Below are positions 37,890-46,267 of a stretch of 64,000 nucleotides of DNA, piece after piece. The position numbers and the translations under genes were made by a program. The notes beneath the pieces were generated by a model. The model did no database searches. It was given only the letters and a program-made list of their open reading frames with translations, and had not been told where the DNA came from. Numbering within the stretch: position 1 is the first letter of the stretch; every line of letters begins with the position of its first letter. This DNA is from Marinospirillum celere (GTDB lineage: Bacteria > Pseudomonadota > Gammaproteobacteria > Pseudomonadales > Halomonadaceae), in the NCBI RefSeq assembly GCF_900112235.1, contig NZ_FOLH01000004.1, forward strand, positions 371,991-435,990. Reading direction: 5' to 3'.

Positions 37890-40022
37890 GTGATTCCAGA
37901 AGCAAAGAAAAAAACCTTCCAGTATGGCAAGCACCAGGTAACTTTTGAAACGGGCCGCATGGCTCGCCAGGCCAGCGGCGCTGTACTGGTCACTGTGGAC
38001 AAAACCAGTGTTCTCTGTACTGTTGTAGCTAAAAAAGATGTAAACCCCGACCAAGACTTTTTCCCGCTGGCTGTTTTCTACCAGGAAAAAACCTATGCCG
38101 TCGGCAAAATTCCCGGTGGCTTCTTTAAGCGTGAAGGCCGTCCAACTGAAAAAGAAACCCTTGTTTCCCGCCTGATTGACCGTCCTATCCGTCCGCTGTT
38201 TCCCAAAGGCTTCATGAATGAAGTGCAGATTATCTGCAGCGTGGTTTCAGCAGAGCGGGGCGTCGAAGCCGATGTGGCAGCCATGCTGGGTGCCTCTGCT
38301 GCGCTAAGCATTTCCGGTGTGCCCTTTAATGGTCCTCTGGCTGCTGCACGTGTCGGCTATAGCGATGAGCAGGGCTATCTGCTGAACCCCAATTCAAAAG
38401 AGTTGGAAGCTTCTCGTTTGGACATGGTTGTTGCCGGCACTGAAGCTGCGGTACTGATGGTTGAATCCGAAGCTCAAGAGCTGACCGAAGACCAGATGCT
38501 GGGTGGCGTGCTCTATGCACACGACCAAATGCAAGTAGCGATCCAAGCAATCAAGGAATTTGCGGCTGAAAATGCCAAACCTTCCTGGGACTGGCAGCCA
38601 GCTGTTAAAGACACTGCAACTGAAGACCTGGTTAAGCCTTTGGTTGCCAGCCAGATCAAAGAAGCCTACAAGATTACTGACAAGATGCAACGCTATGCGC
38701 GTCTGGATGAAATCAAAAAAGCAGCGATCGAACAGTTGGTTACTGATGCAGAAAGTGCACCTTCAGCTGATGCGGTTAAGACAGCTTTTGCCCGTTTGGA
38801 AAAAGACATTGTTCGTAACAGTGTTCTCGACGGTGAGCCACGTATTGATGGCCGCGACCACACCACCGTGCGTCCGCTGACCATCGAAGTGGGTGTGCTG
38901 CCCAAGGTACATGGTTCTGCTCTGTTTACCCGCGGTGAAACCCAGGCTCTAGTGGTAACCACGCTGGGTACTGCGCGTGATGCCCAGATTATTGAAAGCC
39001 TGGAAGGCGAATACCGCGATAACTTCCTGTTCCACTATAACTTCCCTCCTTACAGTGTCGGTGAAGCTGGCTTCATGGGTGGCCCCAAGCGTCGTGAAAT
39101 TGGTCATGGTCGTCTTGCCAAGCGTGGCGTAGCGGCAATGATGCCCAGCGAAGAAGCTTTTCCCTACACCATTCGCGTGGTTTCAGAGATTACTGAATCC
39201 AATGGTTCCAGTTCCATGGCCTCGGTTTGTGGTTCATCCCTGGCATTGATGGATGCGGGTGTACCCTTAAAAGCACCGGTTGCCGGTATTGCCATGGGTC
39301 TGGTTAAGGATGGCGAGCGCTATGCCGTTCTGACCGATATCCTGGGTGATGAAGATCACCTGGGTGATATGGACTTTAAAGTGGCCGGTTCTGAGCAGGG
39401 TGTGACTGCACTGCAGATGGACATCAAGATTGAAGGCATCAATGAAGAAATCATGGAGAAGGCACTGCAACAGGCTAACCAGGCCCGTCTGGAAATCCTT
39501 AAGCAGATGAATGCTGTTTTGCCTGAAGCCCGTACTGAACTTTCAGACAATGCGCCTACCATGACCAGCCTGAAGATAGATCCCGAGAAAATTCGTGATG
39601 TTATCGGTAAAGGTGGTGCAACTATTCGTAGCATTACCGAACGCACGGGTGCCTCTATTGACATCGAAGATACCGGCGAAATCAAGGTCTTTGCGGATAC
39701 ACAAGAAGCAGCTAAGGCAGCCATAGAAATCATTCTGGGTCTGACCGCCGTTGCTGAAATCGACAAGGTATACAAAGGCAAGGTTGCACGCCTGGCTGAT
39801 TTTGGTGCCTTTGTTACTTTCCTGCCTGGTCAGGATGGTCTGGTACACATTTCCCAGATCGACAACAAGCGCGTTGAATCAGTTAAAGACTACCTGAGCG
39901 AAGGCCAGGAAGTGCTGGTCAAGGTTATCGATATCGATAATCGTAACCGCGTTAAGCTGTCGATCAAAGAAGTCAGCGACGAAGATCGTGCCAGCTTTGC
40001 TGCTGAGAATCCTGAAGGCTAA
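37890..40022 (+). CDS. pnp: Polyribonucleotide nucleotidyltransferase (PNPase)
   Basis: A 710-aa phosphorolytic 3'-5' exoribonuclease and degradosome component. Two RNase PH-like domains (about 10-230 and 310-550) are followed by KH (about 553-615, [20 protein letters not shown]) and S1 (about 620-695, [26 protein letters not shown]) domains. I prefer GTG 37890 ([13 protein letters not shown]) because AAGGA lies seven bases upstream; ATG 37875 would add five residues but has no ribosome site. The C terminus is short and acidic. A bidirectional terminator follows and the next gene is on the other strand. Confidence 0.96.
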   Translation: MIPEAKKKTFQYGKHQVTFETGRMARQASGAVLVTVDKTSVLCTVVAKKDVNPDQDFFPLAVFYQEKTYAVGKIPGGFFKREGRPTEKETLVSRLIDRPIRPLFPKGFMNEVQIICSVVSAERGVEADVAAMLGASAALSISGVPFNGPLAAARVGYSDEQGYLLNPNSKELEASRLDMVVAGTEAAVLMVESEAQELTEDQMLGGVLYAHDQMQVAIQAIKEFAAENAKPSWDWQPAVKDTATEDLVKPLVASQIKEAYKITDKMQRYARLDEIKKAAIEQLVTDAESAPSADAVKTAFARLEKDIVRNSVLDGEPRIDGRDHTTVRPLTIEVGVLPKVHGSALFTRGETQALVVTTLGTARDAQIIESLEGEYRDNFLFHYNFPPYSVGEAGFMGGPKRREIGHGRLAKRGVAAMMPSEEAFPYTIRVVSEITESNGSSSMASVCGSSLALMDAGVPLKAPVAGIAMGLVKDGERYAVLTDILGDEDHLGDMDFKVAGSEQGVTALQMDIKIEGINEEIMEKALQQANQARLEILKQMNAVLPEARTELSDNAPTMTSLKIDPEKIRDVIGKGGATIRSITERTGASIDIEDTGEIKVFADTQEAAKAAIEIILGLTAVAEIDKVYKGKVARLADFGAFVTFLPGQDGLVHISQIDNKRVESVKDYLSEGQEVLVKVIDIDNRNRVKLSIKEVSDEDRASFAAENPEG

Positions 40023-40048
40023 GCCCTCAGCTTTCTTTTAGCAGGCAA

Positions 40049-40085
40049 TAAAAAAACCCGGCCAGAGTGCCGGGTTTTCTTTTTA
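40049..40085. terminator. Bidirectional terminator between pnp and thiolase gene
   Basis: AAAACCCGGC/GCCGGGTTTT stem with a CAGAGT loop, an A-run on the left and TTTTCTTTTT on the right. It can serve convergent transcripts of pnp (+) and the thiolase (-). Confidence 0.92.
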
Positions 40086-40097
40086 GAGCTTTAGCAC

Positions 40098-41273
40098 TTA
40101 ACGTTCTACTGCCAGGGCAACACCTTGGCCACCGCCAATACACAGGGTTGCCAAGCCTTTTTTGGCATCACGTTTGGTCATTTCGTGAATCAGGGTAACA
40201 AGTACACGACAACCGGAAGCACCAATCGGGTGGCCTAGGGCAATAGCGCCACCATTAACATTGACCTTCTCCGTATCCCAGCCCAGCTGACGGTTGACGC
40301 AAAGAGCCTGGGCGGCAAAGGCTTCATTCGCCTCAACCAGATCCAGCTCATTGATATCCCAGCCTGCTTTTTCCAGACATTTTTGGGTGGCAGGAATAGG
40401 GCCCGTACCCATGATTTTGGGGTCAACACCGGCAGAAGAGTAGGCCTTGATGCGAGCAAGGACAGGCAGGCCCAATTCTTCAGCTTTTTTGGCTGAGCAA
40501 AGAATGACCGCAGCAGCACCATCGTTAATGGAAGAGGCATTGCCTGCGGTTACTGTGCCATCTTTTTTGAAAGCAGGGCGCATGCCGGCGAGCTTTTCAA
40601 CGCTGACATCACGCGGGCCTTCGTCAGTATCAAAAATGATGGGGTCGCCTTTACGCTGGGGAATGCTGACCGGGAAGATTTCATCCTTAAAGCGGCCTTC
40701 TTTAACGGCCTTGCAGGCTTTGGCTTGAGACGCCGCGGCAAAAGCATCTTGGTCTTCACGGCTGATGTTGAATTTTTCGACGATATTTTCTGTGGTGATA
40801 CCCATGTGGTAGTCATTGAAAGCATCCCAAAGGCCATCAACGATCATGGTATCTTTAGCGGCCCAATCACCCATACGCTGGCCATTACGTGAGTTGGGCA
40901 GGATGTGCGGTGATTGACTCATGTTTTCCTGACCACCGGCAATAATAATCTCAGCATCCCCACAGCGAATGGCCTGAGTCGCCAAATGCAGAGCTTTAAG
41001 GCCTGAGCCGCAGACTTTGTTGATGGTCATGGCTGGAGTGGTTTCGGGAAGACCCGCATGGATCATAGCCTGGCGGGCCGGGTTTTGGCCGCAGCCAGCT
41101 GCGAGTACCTGGCCGAGAATGACTTCATCAACCTGGTCAGCGGCGACACCGGATTTTTCCAGAAGCCCCTTGATAACGGTTGCGCCCAAAAGGTGAGGGG
41201 CAACACTGGCAAGTGATCCTCCAAAACCACCGATGGCTGTACGACCGGCTGCTACTATAACGACGTCTTGCAT
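40098..41273 (-). CDS. phaA: Acetyl-CoA C-acetyltransferase (biosynthetic-type thiolase)
   Basis: A 391-aa tetrameric-type thiolase that condenses or cleaves acetoacetyl-CoA. The nucleophile is C88 ([10 protein letters not shown]), with H348 ([10 protein letters not shown]) and C378 (TLCIGGGQG) completing the site. [12 protein letters not shown] and [12 protein letters not shown] are family features. It could supply acetoacetyl-CoA for PHA made by the synthase at 5334-7322, or serve in acetoacetate/fatty acid use (atoB); the sequence does not decide. It is transcribed alone, with CAACAGGAGAG as ribosome site, and no phaB lies nearby. Confidence 0.93.
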   Translation of the reverse strand: MQDVVIVAAGRTAIGGFGGSLASVAPHLLGATVIKGLLEKSGVAADQVDEVILGQVLAAGCGQNPARQAMIHAGLPETTPAMTINKVCGSGLKALHLATQAIRCGDAEIIIAGGQENMSQSPHILPNSRNGQRMGDWAAKDTMIVDGLWDAFNDYHMGITTENIVEKFNISREDQDAFAAASQAKACKAVKEGRFKDEIFPVSIPQRKGDPIIFDTDEGPRDVSVEKLAGMRPAFKKDGTVTAGNASSINDGAAAVILCSAKKAEELGLPVLARIKAYSSAGVDPKIMGTGPIPATQKCLEKAGWDINELDLVEANEAFAAQALCVNRQLGWDTEKVNVNGGAIALGHPIGASGCRVLVTLIHEMTKRDAKKGLATLCIGGGQGVALAVER

Positions 41274-41424
41274 GATGTACTCTCCTGTTGAGCCTCTTAA
41301 TGAGGTGGAAGCCTTGATTAATGCAGTGCAAAATTAATATTAGCAAGGTAACAGAAGAAGGACAGAAAAGGATATACCCCAGCATTAAAATGCCGGTAGT
41401 CAGGGGTCAACTTTAGACTAATTT

Positions 41425-41484
41425 AGGGCAGCTGGAGAGGCTGCCCTGGTAAGAAAGCGTTCAGGTTTTTAGGCAACCTGAACG
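41425..41484 (-). terminator. Tandem hairpins at the end of panD
   Basis: On the reverse strand, a 10-bp perfect stem CGTTCAGGTT/AACCTGAACG (41484-41458) carries the panD stop codon in its 7-nt loop and is followed by CTTTCTT. A second 8-bp stem AGGGCAGC/GCTGCCCT (41447-41425) follows. Neither has a clean U-run, so termination may be inefficient. Confidence 0.55.
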
Positions 41485-41849
41485 GGGATGGCATTGCTGG
41501 TGTGGCTGACGGCATTACCTTCAGCCATATAAATCAGCGCAGGCTTGTGCTTGATTCTTTCCGCTTCAGTAAAGTTGGCATAAGCACAAATAATGACGCG
41601 GTCACCGACACTGGCCAGATGAGCAGCGGCACCATTGACTGAAATAATACCTGAACCTGGCTCACCACGAATGATGTAGGTGGTGAAGCGCTGTCCATTC
41701 TCCAGATTATAAATCTGAATTTGTTCGTACTCATGCAGGCCGGCCATATCCAGAAGATCACCGTCGATTGCGCAGGAGCCTTCGTATTCCAGTACCGCGT
41801 GAGTAACACGTGCCTGGTGGAGCTTGGCTTTAAGCATAATGGTTTGCAT
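41469..41849 (-). CDS. panD: Aspartate 1-decarboxylase
   Basis: A 126-aa pyruvoyl enzyme making beta-alanine for pantothenate. The proenzyme self-cleaves between G24 and S25 in YEGSCAID, and S25 becomes the pyruvoyl group. I use ATG 41849 ([19 protein letters not shown]), which puts the cleavage site at the conserved position; an upstream extension to 41882 has no support. ISVNGAAAH and the C-terminal NAIPVQVA are conserved. It lies 98 bp downstream of panC on the same strand, completing the panB-panC-panD set. Its stop codon lies in a hairpin loop. Confidence 0.96.
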   Translation of the reverse strand: MQTIMLKAKLHQARVTHAVLEYEGSCAIDGDLLDMAGLHEYEQIQIYNLENGQRFTTYIIRGEPGSGIISVNGAAAHLASVGDRVIICAYANFTEAERIKHKPALIYMAEGNAVSHTSNAIPVQVA

Positions 41850-41947
41850 GATAAAAGAACCTCTTTTTGCCTGCCGGGGCAAGCGACAAATTGTTGATTA
41901 CAGGCAGAGCCGCTTTATACAGGGTTGCGGCGCCTACGTCTAGTCCC

Positions 41948-42811
41948 TTATTCGCCTTTGCGAACCACCAAATTGTCAATCAATCTGGCTTTGCCAAGGC
42001 GTGCAGCAGCAAGCAGTACCCATTCCCTGGCATCAATTCGTGCCGGGCTCAAATCCAGTGAACGTATTTCCACGTACTCGGGCGAAAAACCCAGCTCGGC
42101 GAGTCTGGCTCGCGCCAGGTGGGTCAGTTCATGAAAATGGGTATTGCCGGCTGCCAGCTTCTCACCAATGGATTTTAAAGTGGCATAAAGGCCCGCTGCT
42201 TTACGGCGTTCAGCCTCGGTCAGATAGGCATTGCGTGAAGACAAGGCCAGGCCATCGGTTGCCCGCTGTGTGGGTACACCAATAATTCGAATCGGGAAGT
42301 TAAGATCTCGGGTCATTTTTTGGATGACCGCCAGCTGTTGATAGTCTTTTTGTCCAAAGCAGGCAACATCCGGTTGCACAAAGTTGAACAGTTTGCTGAC
42401 CACCGTGGCAACACCATCAAAGTGTCCGGGTCGTTTTTGGCCGCAGAGGCCTTCACTCACTTGGGGGACCTGAACCCGTGTCTGATTTTCCTGGCCCTCA
42501 GGGTAGACTTCGGTGACCGAGGGATTGAACAGGTAATCGCAGCCCGCAGAAGCCAGCTTTTCGCTATCCTCTTCAAGCGTTCGAGGATAGTTGTCAAAAT
42601 CTTCATGGGGCCCAAACTGCAAGGGGTTAACGAAGATAGTGGTCAGAACCTTGTCAGCATGGCGCCGGGCTTCTTCAACCAGGCGCAGGTGCCCAGCATG
42701 AAGGTTGCCCATAGTGGGCACCAACGCAAGGGTTAGCCCTTGGCGGCGCAATTGGCTGACCTCTTTCCTCAGTTCAGCAGTTTGGGTGAAGGTAACCAAG
42801 GATGCTGTCAT
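41948..42811 (-). CDS. panC: Pantothenate synthetase (pantoate-beta-alanine ligase)
   Basis: A 287-aa enzyme that joins pantoate and beta-alanine using ATP through a pantoyl-adenylate. The class I nucleotidyl-transferase site is seen as VPTMGNLHAGHLRLVEEA (HIGH-type motif), and FVNPLQFGPHEDFDNYPRT, FGQKDYQQLAVI and LALSSRNAYL follow. The C-terminal domain ends RLIDNLVVRKGE. Its start overlaps the panB stop by four bases (ATGA), indicating translational coupling. The product feeds CoA synthesis. Confidence 0.96.
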   Translation of the reverse strand: MTASLVTFTQTAELRKEVSQLRRQGLTLALVPTMGNLHAGHLRLVEEARRHADKVLTTIFVNPLQFGPHEDFDNYPRTLEEDSEKLASAGCDYLFNPSVTEVYPEGQENQTRVQVPQVSEGLCGQKRPGHFDGVATVVSKLFNFVQPDVACFGQKDYQQLAVIQKMTRDLNFPIRIIGVPTQRATDGLALSSRNAYLTEAERRKAAGLYATLKSIGEKLAAGNTHFHELTHLARARLAELGFSPEYVEIRSLDLSPARIDAREWVLLAAARLGKARLIDNLVVRKGE

Positions 42812-43599
42812 TGGAAACTATGCTCTTCTGCTGGAAAGCGACCTGTCTTCACGGCTTCATGATAAGCCTTGAGGGCAGCCGGGATGGAGTCGGCCTCAGT
42901 CATAAAATTTTTGACAAATTTGGCCGTTTTTCCAGGTGTGATGCCCAATAAATCATGCAGCACCAAAACCTGGCCATCGGTATGAGGACCTGCGCCTATA
43001 CCTATGACAGGGCAGTTGACCGCTTCAGTAACGGCTTTACCGATTTCTGTTGGTACGCACTCAAGAAGAATAAGGCTGGCCCCTGCTGCTTCCAGGTTTT
43101 TAGCGGCGTCAACCAGAGCCTTGCCTGCTTCACCGCGTCCTTGAACCTTGTAACCGCCCAGTTGATTAACTGTTTGGGGCGTCAAGCCCAGATGGGCGCA
43201 CACAGGGATTCCTCGGCGGGAAAGTTCGGTGATGCCTGCAGCTAGCCAAGTATCGCCTTCAATTTTGACCAGATGGGCACCCGCACGCATTAAGGCCGCA
43301 GCATTTTCCAGCAGCGTAGGGATGCTGGAATCTGACATAAAGGGGAGGTCGGCCATAATCAGGCAGCGACTGTTACCGGCTTTGACTGCGCGGGTGTGGT
43401 AAACCATGTCATCCAGGGTGACAGGTAAAGTTGAATCATGCCCCTGAAGTACCATGCCCAGAGAATCACCAATCAGCATGACATCGATGCCTGCTTCATT
43501 AATACGCTGCGAGAAGGCTGCATCATAGCAAGTGATGACACTAAACTTGTCACCTGCCGCTTTGATATCTTTGAGAGTCGTTACTGTCACTGCTTTCAT
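42808..43599 (-). CDS. panB: 3-methyl-2-oxobutanoate hydroxymethyltransferase
   Basis: A 263-aa TIM-barrel enzyme adding a hydroxymethyl group from methylene-tetrahydrofolate to ketoisovalerate, the first step to pantothenate. Metal ligands are in GDSLGMVLQGHDSTLPV and IKIEG-type segments (HLVKIEG); HLGLTPQ and PVIGIGAGPHTDGQVLV are conserved. I choose ATG 43599 (MKAVTVTTLKDIK) for family length; ATG 43614 would add five residues and a longer frame runs to 43668. It follows folK by 71 bp, the folK-panB-panC order of pseudomonads, and uses a folate cofactor whose precursor FolK makes. Confidence 0.95.
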   Translation of the reverse strand: MKAVTVTTLKDIKAAGDKFSVITCYDAAFSQRINEAGIDVMLIGDSLGMVLQGHDSTLPVTLDDMVYHTRAVKAGNSRCLIMADLPFMSDSSIPTLLENAAALMRAGAHLVKIEGDTWLAAGITELSRRGIPVCAHLGLTPQTVNQLGGYKVQGRGEAGKALVDAAKNLEAAGASLILLECVPTEIGKAVTEAVNCPVIGIGAGPHTDGQVLVLHDLLGITPGKTAKFVKNFMTEADSIPAALKAYHEAVKTGRFPAEEHSFQ

Positions 43600-43670
43600 G
43601 ATCACGTCCGTCATCAGAAGTTCTAGGATCAGGGAGGAGATTGTTACCCCTGGTAACCTAAAAGTCAAAA

Positions 43671-44177
43671 TTATGAAGGCATCTTTGCTTCCAGAGGTAA
43701 CACCGTTTTAAGGGTGTTGCCGGAATTAAGGCGCTCTACCAAGTCAGCAAGCCTGCCATGTTCCGGTAGTTCAAGGTGGGAATCAAGTTCCATCAGTGGC
43801 TCCAGCACAAAAGGGCGCAAGTGCATTTGCGGGTGAGGAAGTTGCAGGCGGGGGTGATCCAGTTGCAGCTGATCGTAAAGCAGCAGGTCCAGATCCAGGG
43901 TTCTTGGCCCCCAGTGTTGCTTGCGCACTCTTTGATGGGCCTGTTCGAGGGCCTGAAGCTGATCGAGCAGGTCCAGAGGCAGTAGCTGGGTGTCCAGTAG
44001 GGCGGCGGCATTGATGAAATCAGGTTGATCTTGAGGCCCCAGAGGTTTGCTGATCCACAAGCGTGAGGCCTTAAGAAGTTGTGTAGATGGCAGGTCGCCC
44101 AGCTCAACCAGCGCCGTTTTCAGTTGCTGTTCCGGGTCGTTCAGATTACTGCCAAGTCCTATCCAGGCGTGTGCCAT
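43671..44177 (-). CDS. folK: 6-hydroxymethyl-7,8-dihydropterin pyrophosphokinase
   Basis: A 168-aa folate-pathway kinase that transfers pyrophosphate from ATP to hydroxymethyl-dihydropterin, making the FolP substrate. Motifs are AWIGLGSNLNDPEQQL at the N terminus, DFINAAALLDT, and the catalytic HWGPRTLDLDLLLYDQ with paired aspartates, followed by LPHPQMHLRPFVLEPL. I use ATG 44177, with GAGG eight bases upstream; TTG 44183 is too close to that site. It lies 14 bp after pcnB, as in E. coli and pseudomonads. Confidence 0.95.
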   Translation of the reverse strand: MAHAWIGLGSNLNDPEQQLKTALVELGDLPSTQLLKASRLWISKPLGPQDQPDFINAAALLDTQLLPLDLLDQLQALEQAHQRVRKQHWGPRTLDLDLLLYDQLQLDHPRLQLPHPQMHLRPFVLEPLMELDSHLELPEHGRLADLVERLNSGNTLKTVLPLEAKMPS

Positions 44178-44191
44178 CGACAAAACCTCAG

Positions 44192-45544
44192 TTAACTTTT
44201 GGGCGTAGCTGGCTTGGCTTTACGGGGTCGCCTGCGCCGGGTTGTTTTGGGTGCAGGTCCCAGTTGATTCAACAGTGTTTGTTGGCCTGCTTCATCCGTA
44301 GCCTGAAACTCTGTCCACCAAGCAGCCAGCCCTTCTGTTGCCTCACCGGCAGTTTCTCTGAGTAGTAAAAAGTCATAACCGGCACGAAAACGAGGCTCAC
44401 TCAAGAGTTTCCAAGCCTGTTTGCCACGCCGCTTGGGCAGCTTTAATTGCAGGTCCCAGATTTCCCGCATTGGGAAGGCGAAGCGCTTGGGGATGGTGAT
44501 GTGTTGGCTTTGCCTTTGCAGTAAGCGATTACCTGCCTGCTGCATCGCTGGAAAAGGTGGCGTACCGCGTTTTTGCAGATCTTCCCATATCTGTTGCAGG
44601 CCTGGCCAGAGTAAAGCAGCATACAAAAAGGCAGGGGTAACCGGGCGTTGTTCACGGATACGCTTGTCGGTATTGGCCAGTGCCTGCTCAACCAGGGCCT
44701 GGGCGGTTGGTTGGGTTTTAAAAGCTTCATGACTGGCAGGAAAGAGCATGCCAAAAAGTTGATAGTCCTGCAGCAGGTGAAAGGTTTTGAGGGCGTCACC
44801 TGACAGGAAAAGTTTAAGGACTTCATCAAAAAGGCGAGCCGGGGGAACCTGCAGCAGAAGTTCTGCATGTTCGCGTATTGGCGCTGCTGTGGCAGCTTCC
44901 AGCTCAAAATCAAGTTTGGCCATAAAACGTATGGCTCTGAGCATGCGGACCGGATCTTCGCGGTAGCGGGTTTCAGGGTCGCCGATAAGACGCAACTGAC
45001 GATTTTCTAAGTCGTTCAATCCACCCGTGAAGTCGTAAACAGAAAAGTCAGCAATGCTGTAATAGAGGGCATTGATCGTAAAATCGCGTCTGGCTGCATC
45101 CTCTTCGATATTGCCCCAGACATTGTCACGGAGCAGCATGCCGGCTTCTGATTGCTTGTGGTGTGCCGAGTTTTGGGTGTTGGCCTGGCCTCGGAAGGTG
45201 GTTACTTCAATAATCTCACGTCCAAAACGAACATGAACGATGCGAAAGCGGCGACCAATGATGCGTGAGTTGCGGAACAACTGATTGACTTCTTCTGGCG
45301 TGGCATCTGTTGCCACATCAAAATCTTTGGGATTTTTACCCAGGAGTCGGTCACGAATGCAACCACCGACCAGATAGGCTTGATGTCCGCTTTTGTGGAG
45401 CCGATAAAGAACCTTGAGGGCTCCCTCATGGATTTCGCTACGGCTTATTGGATGCTCAGCACGTGTTAAAATCTGCTGTTGCGGTTCTGGCTCAGCGCTA
45501 CGCTTGAGTCGATTGGAAAGAAAGCGAGTAAATCCTTTAAGCAT
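44192..45544 (-). CDS. pcnB: Poly(A) polymerase I
   Basis: A 450-aa polymerase that adds poly(A) tails to RNA 3' ends, promoting their decay. The nucleotidyltransferase head has YLVGGCIRDRLLGKNPKDFDVATDATP with the catalytic aspartates, and RRDFTINALYYSI and GDPETRYREDPVRMLRAIRFMAKLDF follow. The Arg/Lys-rich C terminus (KTTRRRRPRKAKPA) is typical of PAP I rather than CCA-adding enzymes. It is the gene downstream of the CrcZ-like RNA locus, and its start is about 75 bp beyond that RNA's terminator. Readthrough from the sRNA promoter could contribute to its expression. Confidence 0.95.
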   Translation of the reverse strand: MLKGFTRFLSNRLKRSAEPEPQQQILTRAEHPISRSEIHEGALKVLYRLHKSGHQAYLVGGCIRDRLLGKNPKDFDVATDATPEEVNQLFRNSRIIGRRFRIVHVRFGREIIEVTTFRGQANTQNSAHHKQSEAGMLLRDNVWGNIEEDAARRDFTINALYYSIADFSVYDFTGGLNDLENRQLRLIGDPETRYREDPVRMLRAIRFMAKLDFELEAATAAPIREHAELLLQVPPARLFDEVLKLFLSGDALKTFHLLQDYQLFGMLFPASHEAFKTQPTAQALVEQALANTDKRIREQRPVTPAFLYAALLWPGLQQIWEDLQKRGTPPFPAMQQAGNRLLQRQSQHITIPKRFAFPMREIWDLQLKLPKRRGKQAWKLLSEPRFRAGYDFLLLRETAGEATEGLAAWWTEFQATDEAGQQTLLNQLGPAPKTTRRRRPRKAKPATPKS

Positions 45545-45617
45545 CAGTGATGTTCTTCTTTAAACAGGCAAAGCGGCAGTTTAACCGAGAGGCAGGCTGG
45601 GGCAAAGGCTGAAACGC

Positions 45618-45651
45618 AATAAAGTAAGGGGAAAGCCTTGGCTTTCCCCTT
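45618..45651 (-). terminator. Rho-independent terminator of the CrcZ-like RNA
   Basis: An 11-bp perfect stem AAGGGGAAAGC/GCTTTCCCCTT (45651-45626 on the reverse strand) with a CAAG tetraloop is followed by ACTTTATTG. The U-tract is interrupted but the stem is very stable. Confidence 0.85.
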
Positions 45652-46096
45652 ATAATCATCGATTGACTTGTGGCTATCCATTTCCGGTTAGGGAGATATT
45701 TCTAGATCGCCCTGAATACGCATCACAGTCATCAAACGGCAGCCTTGTTATTTTTGTTGGCTCTTCCGGGAAGACCATCTCGTATTCAAAACAATTTAGC
45801 CTCAGCTTGGGCGTTTTCCTGGAGCTTTTGTTGTTTTTGTTGGCTCCTTGGATGCTGTCGGCTTTTGTTGTTGTTTTTTGCCTGAGCATCTGCTTTCGCT
45901 GAAGACCGGTGACCCTGAGTACATTTGTTATTTTTGTTGTTCTGAAGCTGGTAACTGGAATTGTTTTTGTTGTCAGTAACCAGGGGTCATTCACCAGACT
46001 TCCTGTTGTTTTTGTTGTTTGGAAGTCGGTTCGGCCAGGTGCAGGGTTGTTTTTGTTGTTGCTGCAATACTGGCGCCGGTGTTCTTGTTATTCTTG
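45618..46096 (-). ncRNA. crcZ: CrcZ-like Hfq/Crc decoy small RNA (predicted, about 480 nt)
   Basis: The 723-bp gap between cbrB and pcnB is the crcZ position in Pseudomonas. On the reverse strand a sigma-54 promoter predicts a start near 46096 and a strong terminator ends the RNA near 45618. The RNA carries eight A-rich modules with AANAANAA-type motifs: AAGAATAACAAGAA (46095-46082, at the very 5' end), AACAACAAAAACAA (46060-46047), AAACAACAAAAACAA (46020-46006), ACAACAAAAACAA (45973-45961), AACAACAAAAATAACAA (45941-45925), AAAAAACAACAACAAAA (45879-45863), CAACAAAAACAACAAAA (45842-45826) and AACAAAAATAACAA (45758-45745). Modules 2, 3, 4, 6, 7 and 8 sit in hairpin loops of 14-17 nt. Short open frames here contain the repeats and lack ribosome sites. 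I infer sequestration of Hfq/Crc; primary-sequence similarity to known CrcZ beyond the motifs was not assessed. Confidence 0.85.
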
Positions 46097-46106
46097 TCTA
46101 TTACAA

Positions 46107-46122
46107 TGCTCGATACGTGCCA
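46107..46122 (-). promoter_or_regulatory. Sigma-54 promoter of the CrcZ-like RNA
   Basis: The reverse strand reads TGGCACGTATCGAGCA: GG and GC with exactly ten bases between, and a perfect TGGCAC -24 half. The -12 half is GAGCA instead of TTGCA, keeping the essential GC. CbrB, an activator with the sigma-54-contacting GAFTGA motif, is encoded immediately upstream. Predicted start is near 46096. Confidence 0.82.
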
Positions 46123-46194
46123 GAAATGAAAAAATCATTTATAAACAGTCTTCTAGGATATTTTGGTGTCTGTTTGTGCGTTTCGAAGCAGGTA

Positions 46195-46247
46195 GTGTTA
46201 CCTGAAATCCACACTTGAAGTTTTGAATGTGAGGTCATAGGTAACAC
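46195..46247. promoter_or_regulatory. Candidate activator (CbrB) binding inverted repeat
   Basis: GTGTTACCT (46195-46203) and AGGTAACAC (46239-46247) form a 9-bp perfect inverted repeat with a 35-bp spacer, at about -99 to -151 of the predicted RNA start. That is a usual distance for an enhancer of a sigma-54 promoter. I recall TGTTAC-type half-sites for Pseudomonas CbrB, but assignment here is inference. Confidence 0.5.
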
Positions 46248-46267
46248 CTGTGGATGGCTGGAAGCTG

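Noticed and set aside
45745..46095. Simple-sequence (microsatellite) expansion of TTGTTTTTGTTG
   Set aside because: Units are 34-82 bp apart with unrelated intervening sequence and each is framed by its own complementary stem, which does not fit slippage.
45663..46218. Several open frames of 79-106 codons on both strands in the cbrB-pcnB gap
   Set aside because: They are made largely of translated TTGTTTTTGTTG repeats, lack ribosome sites, contradict one another in frame, and overlap the hairpin-loop modules of the predicted RNA.
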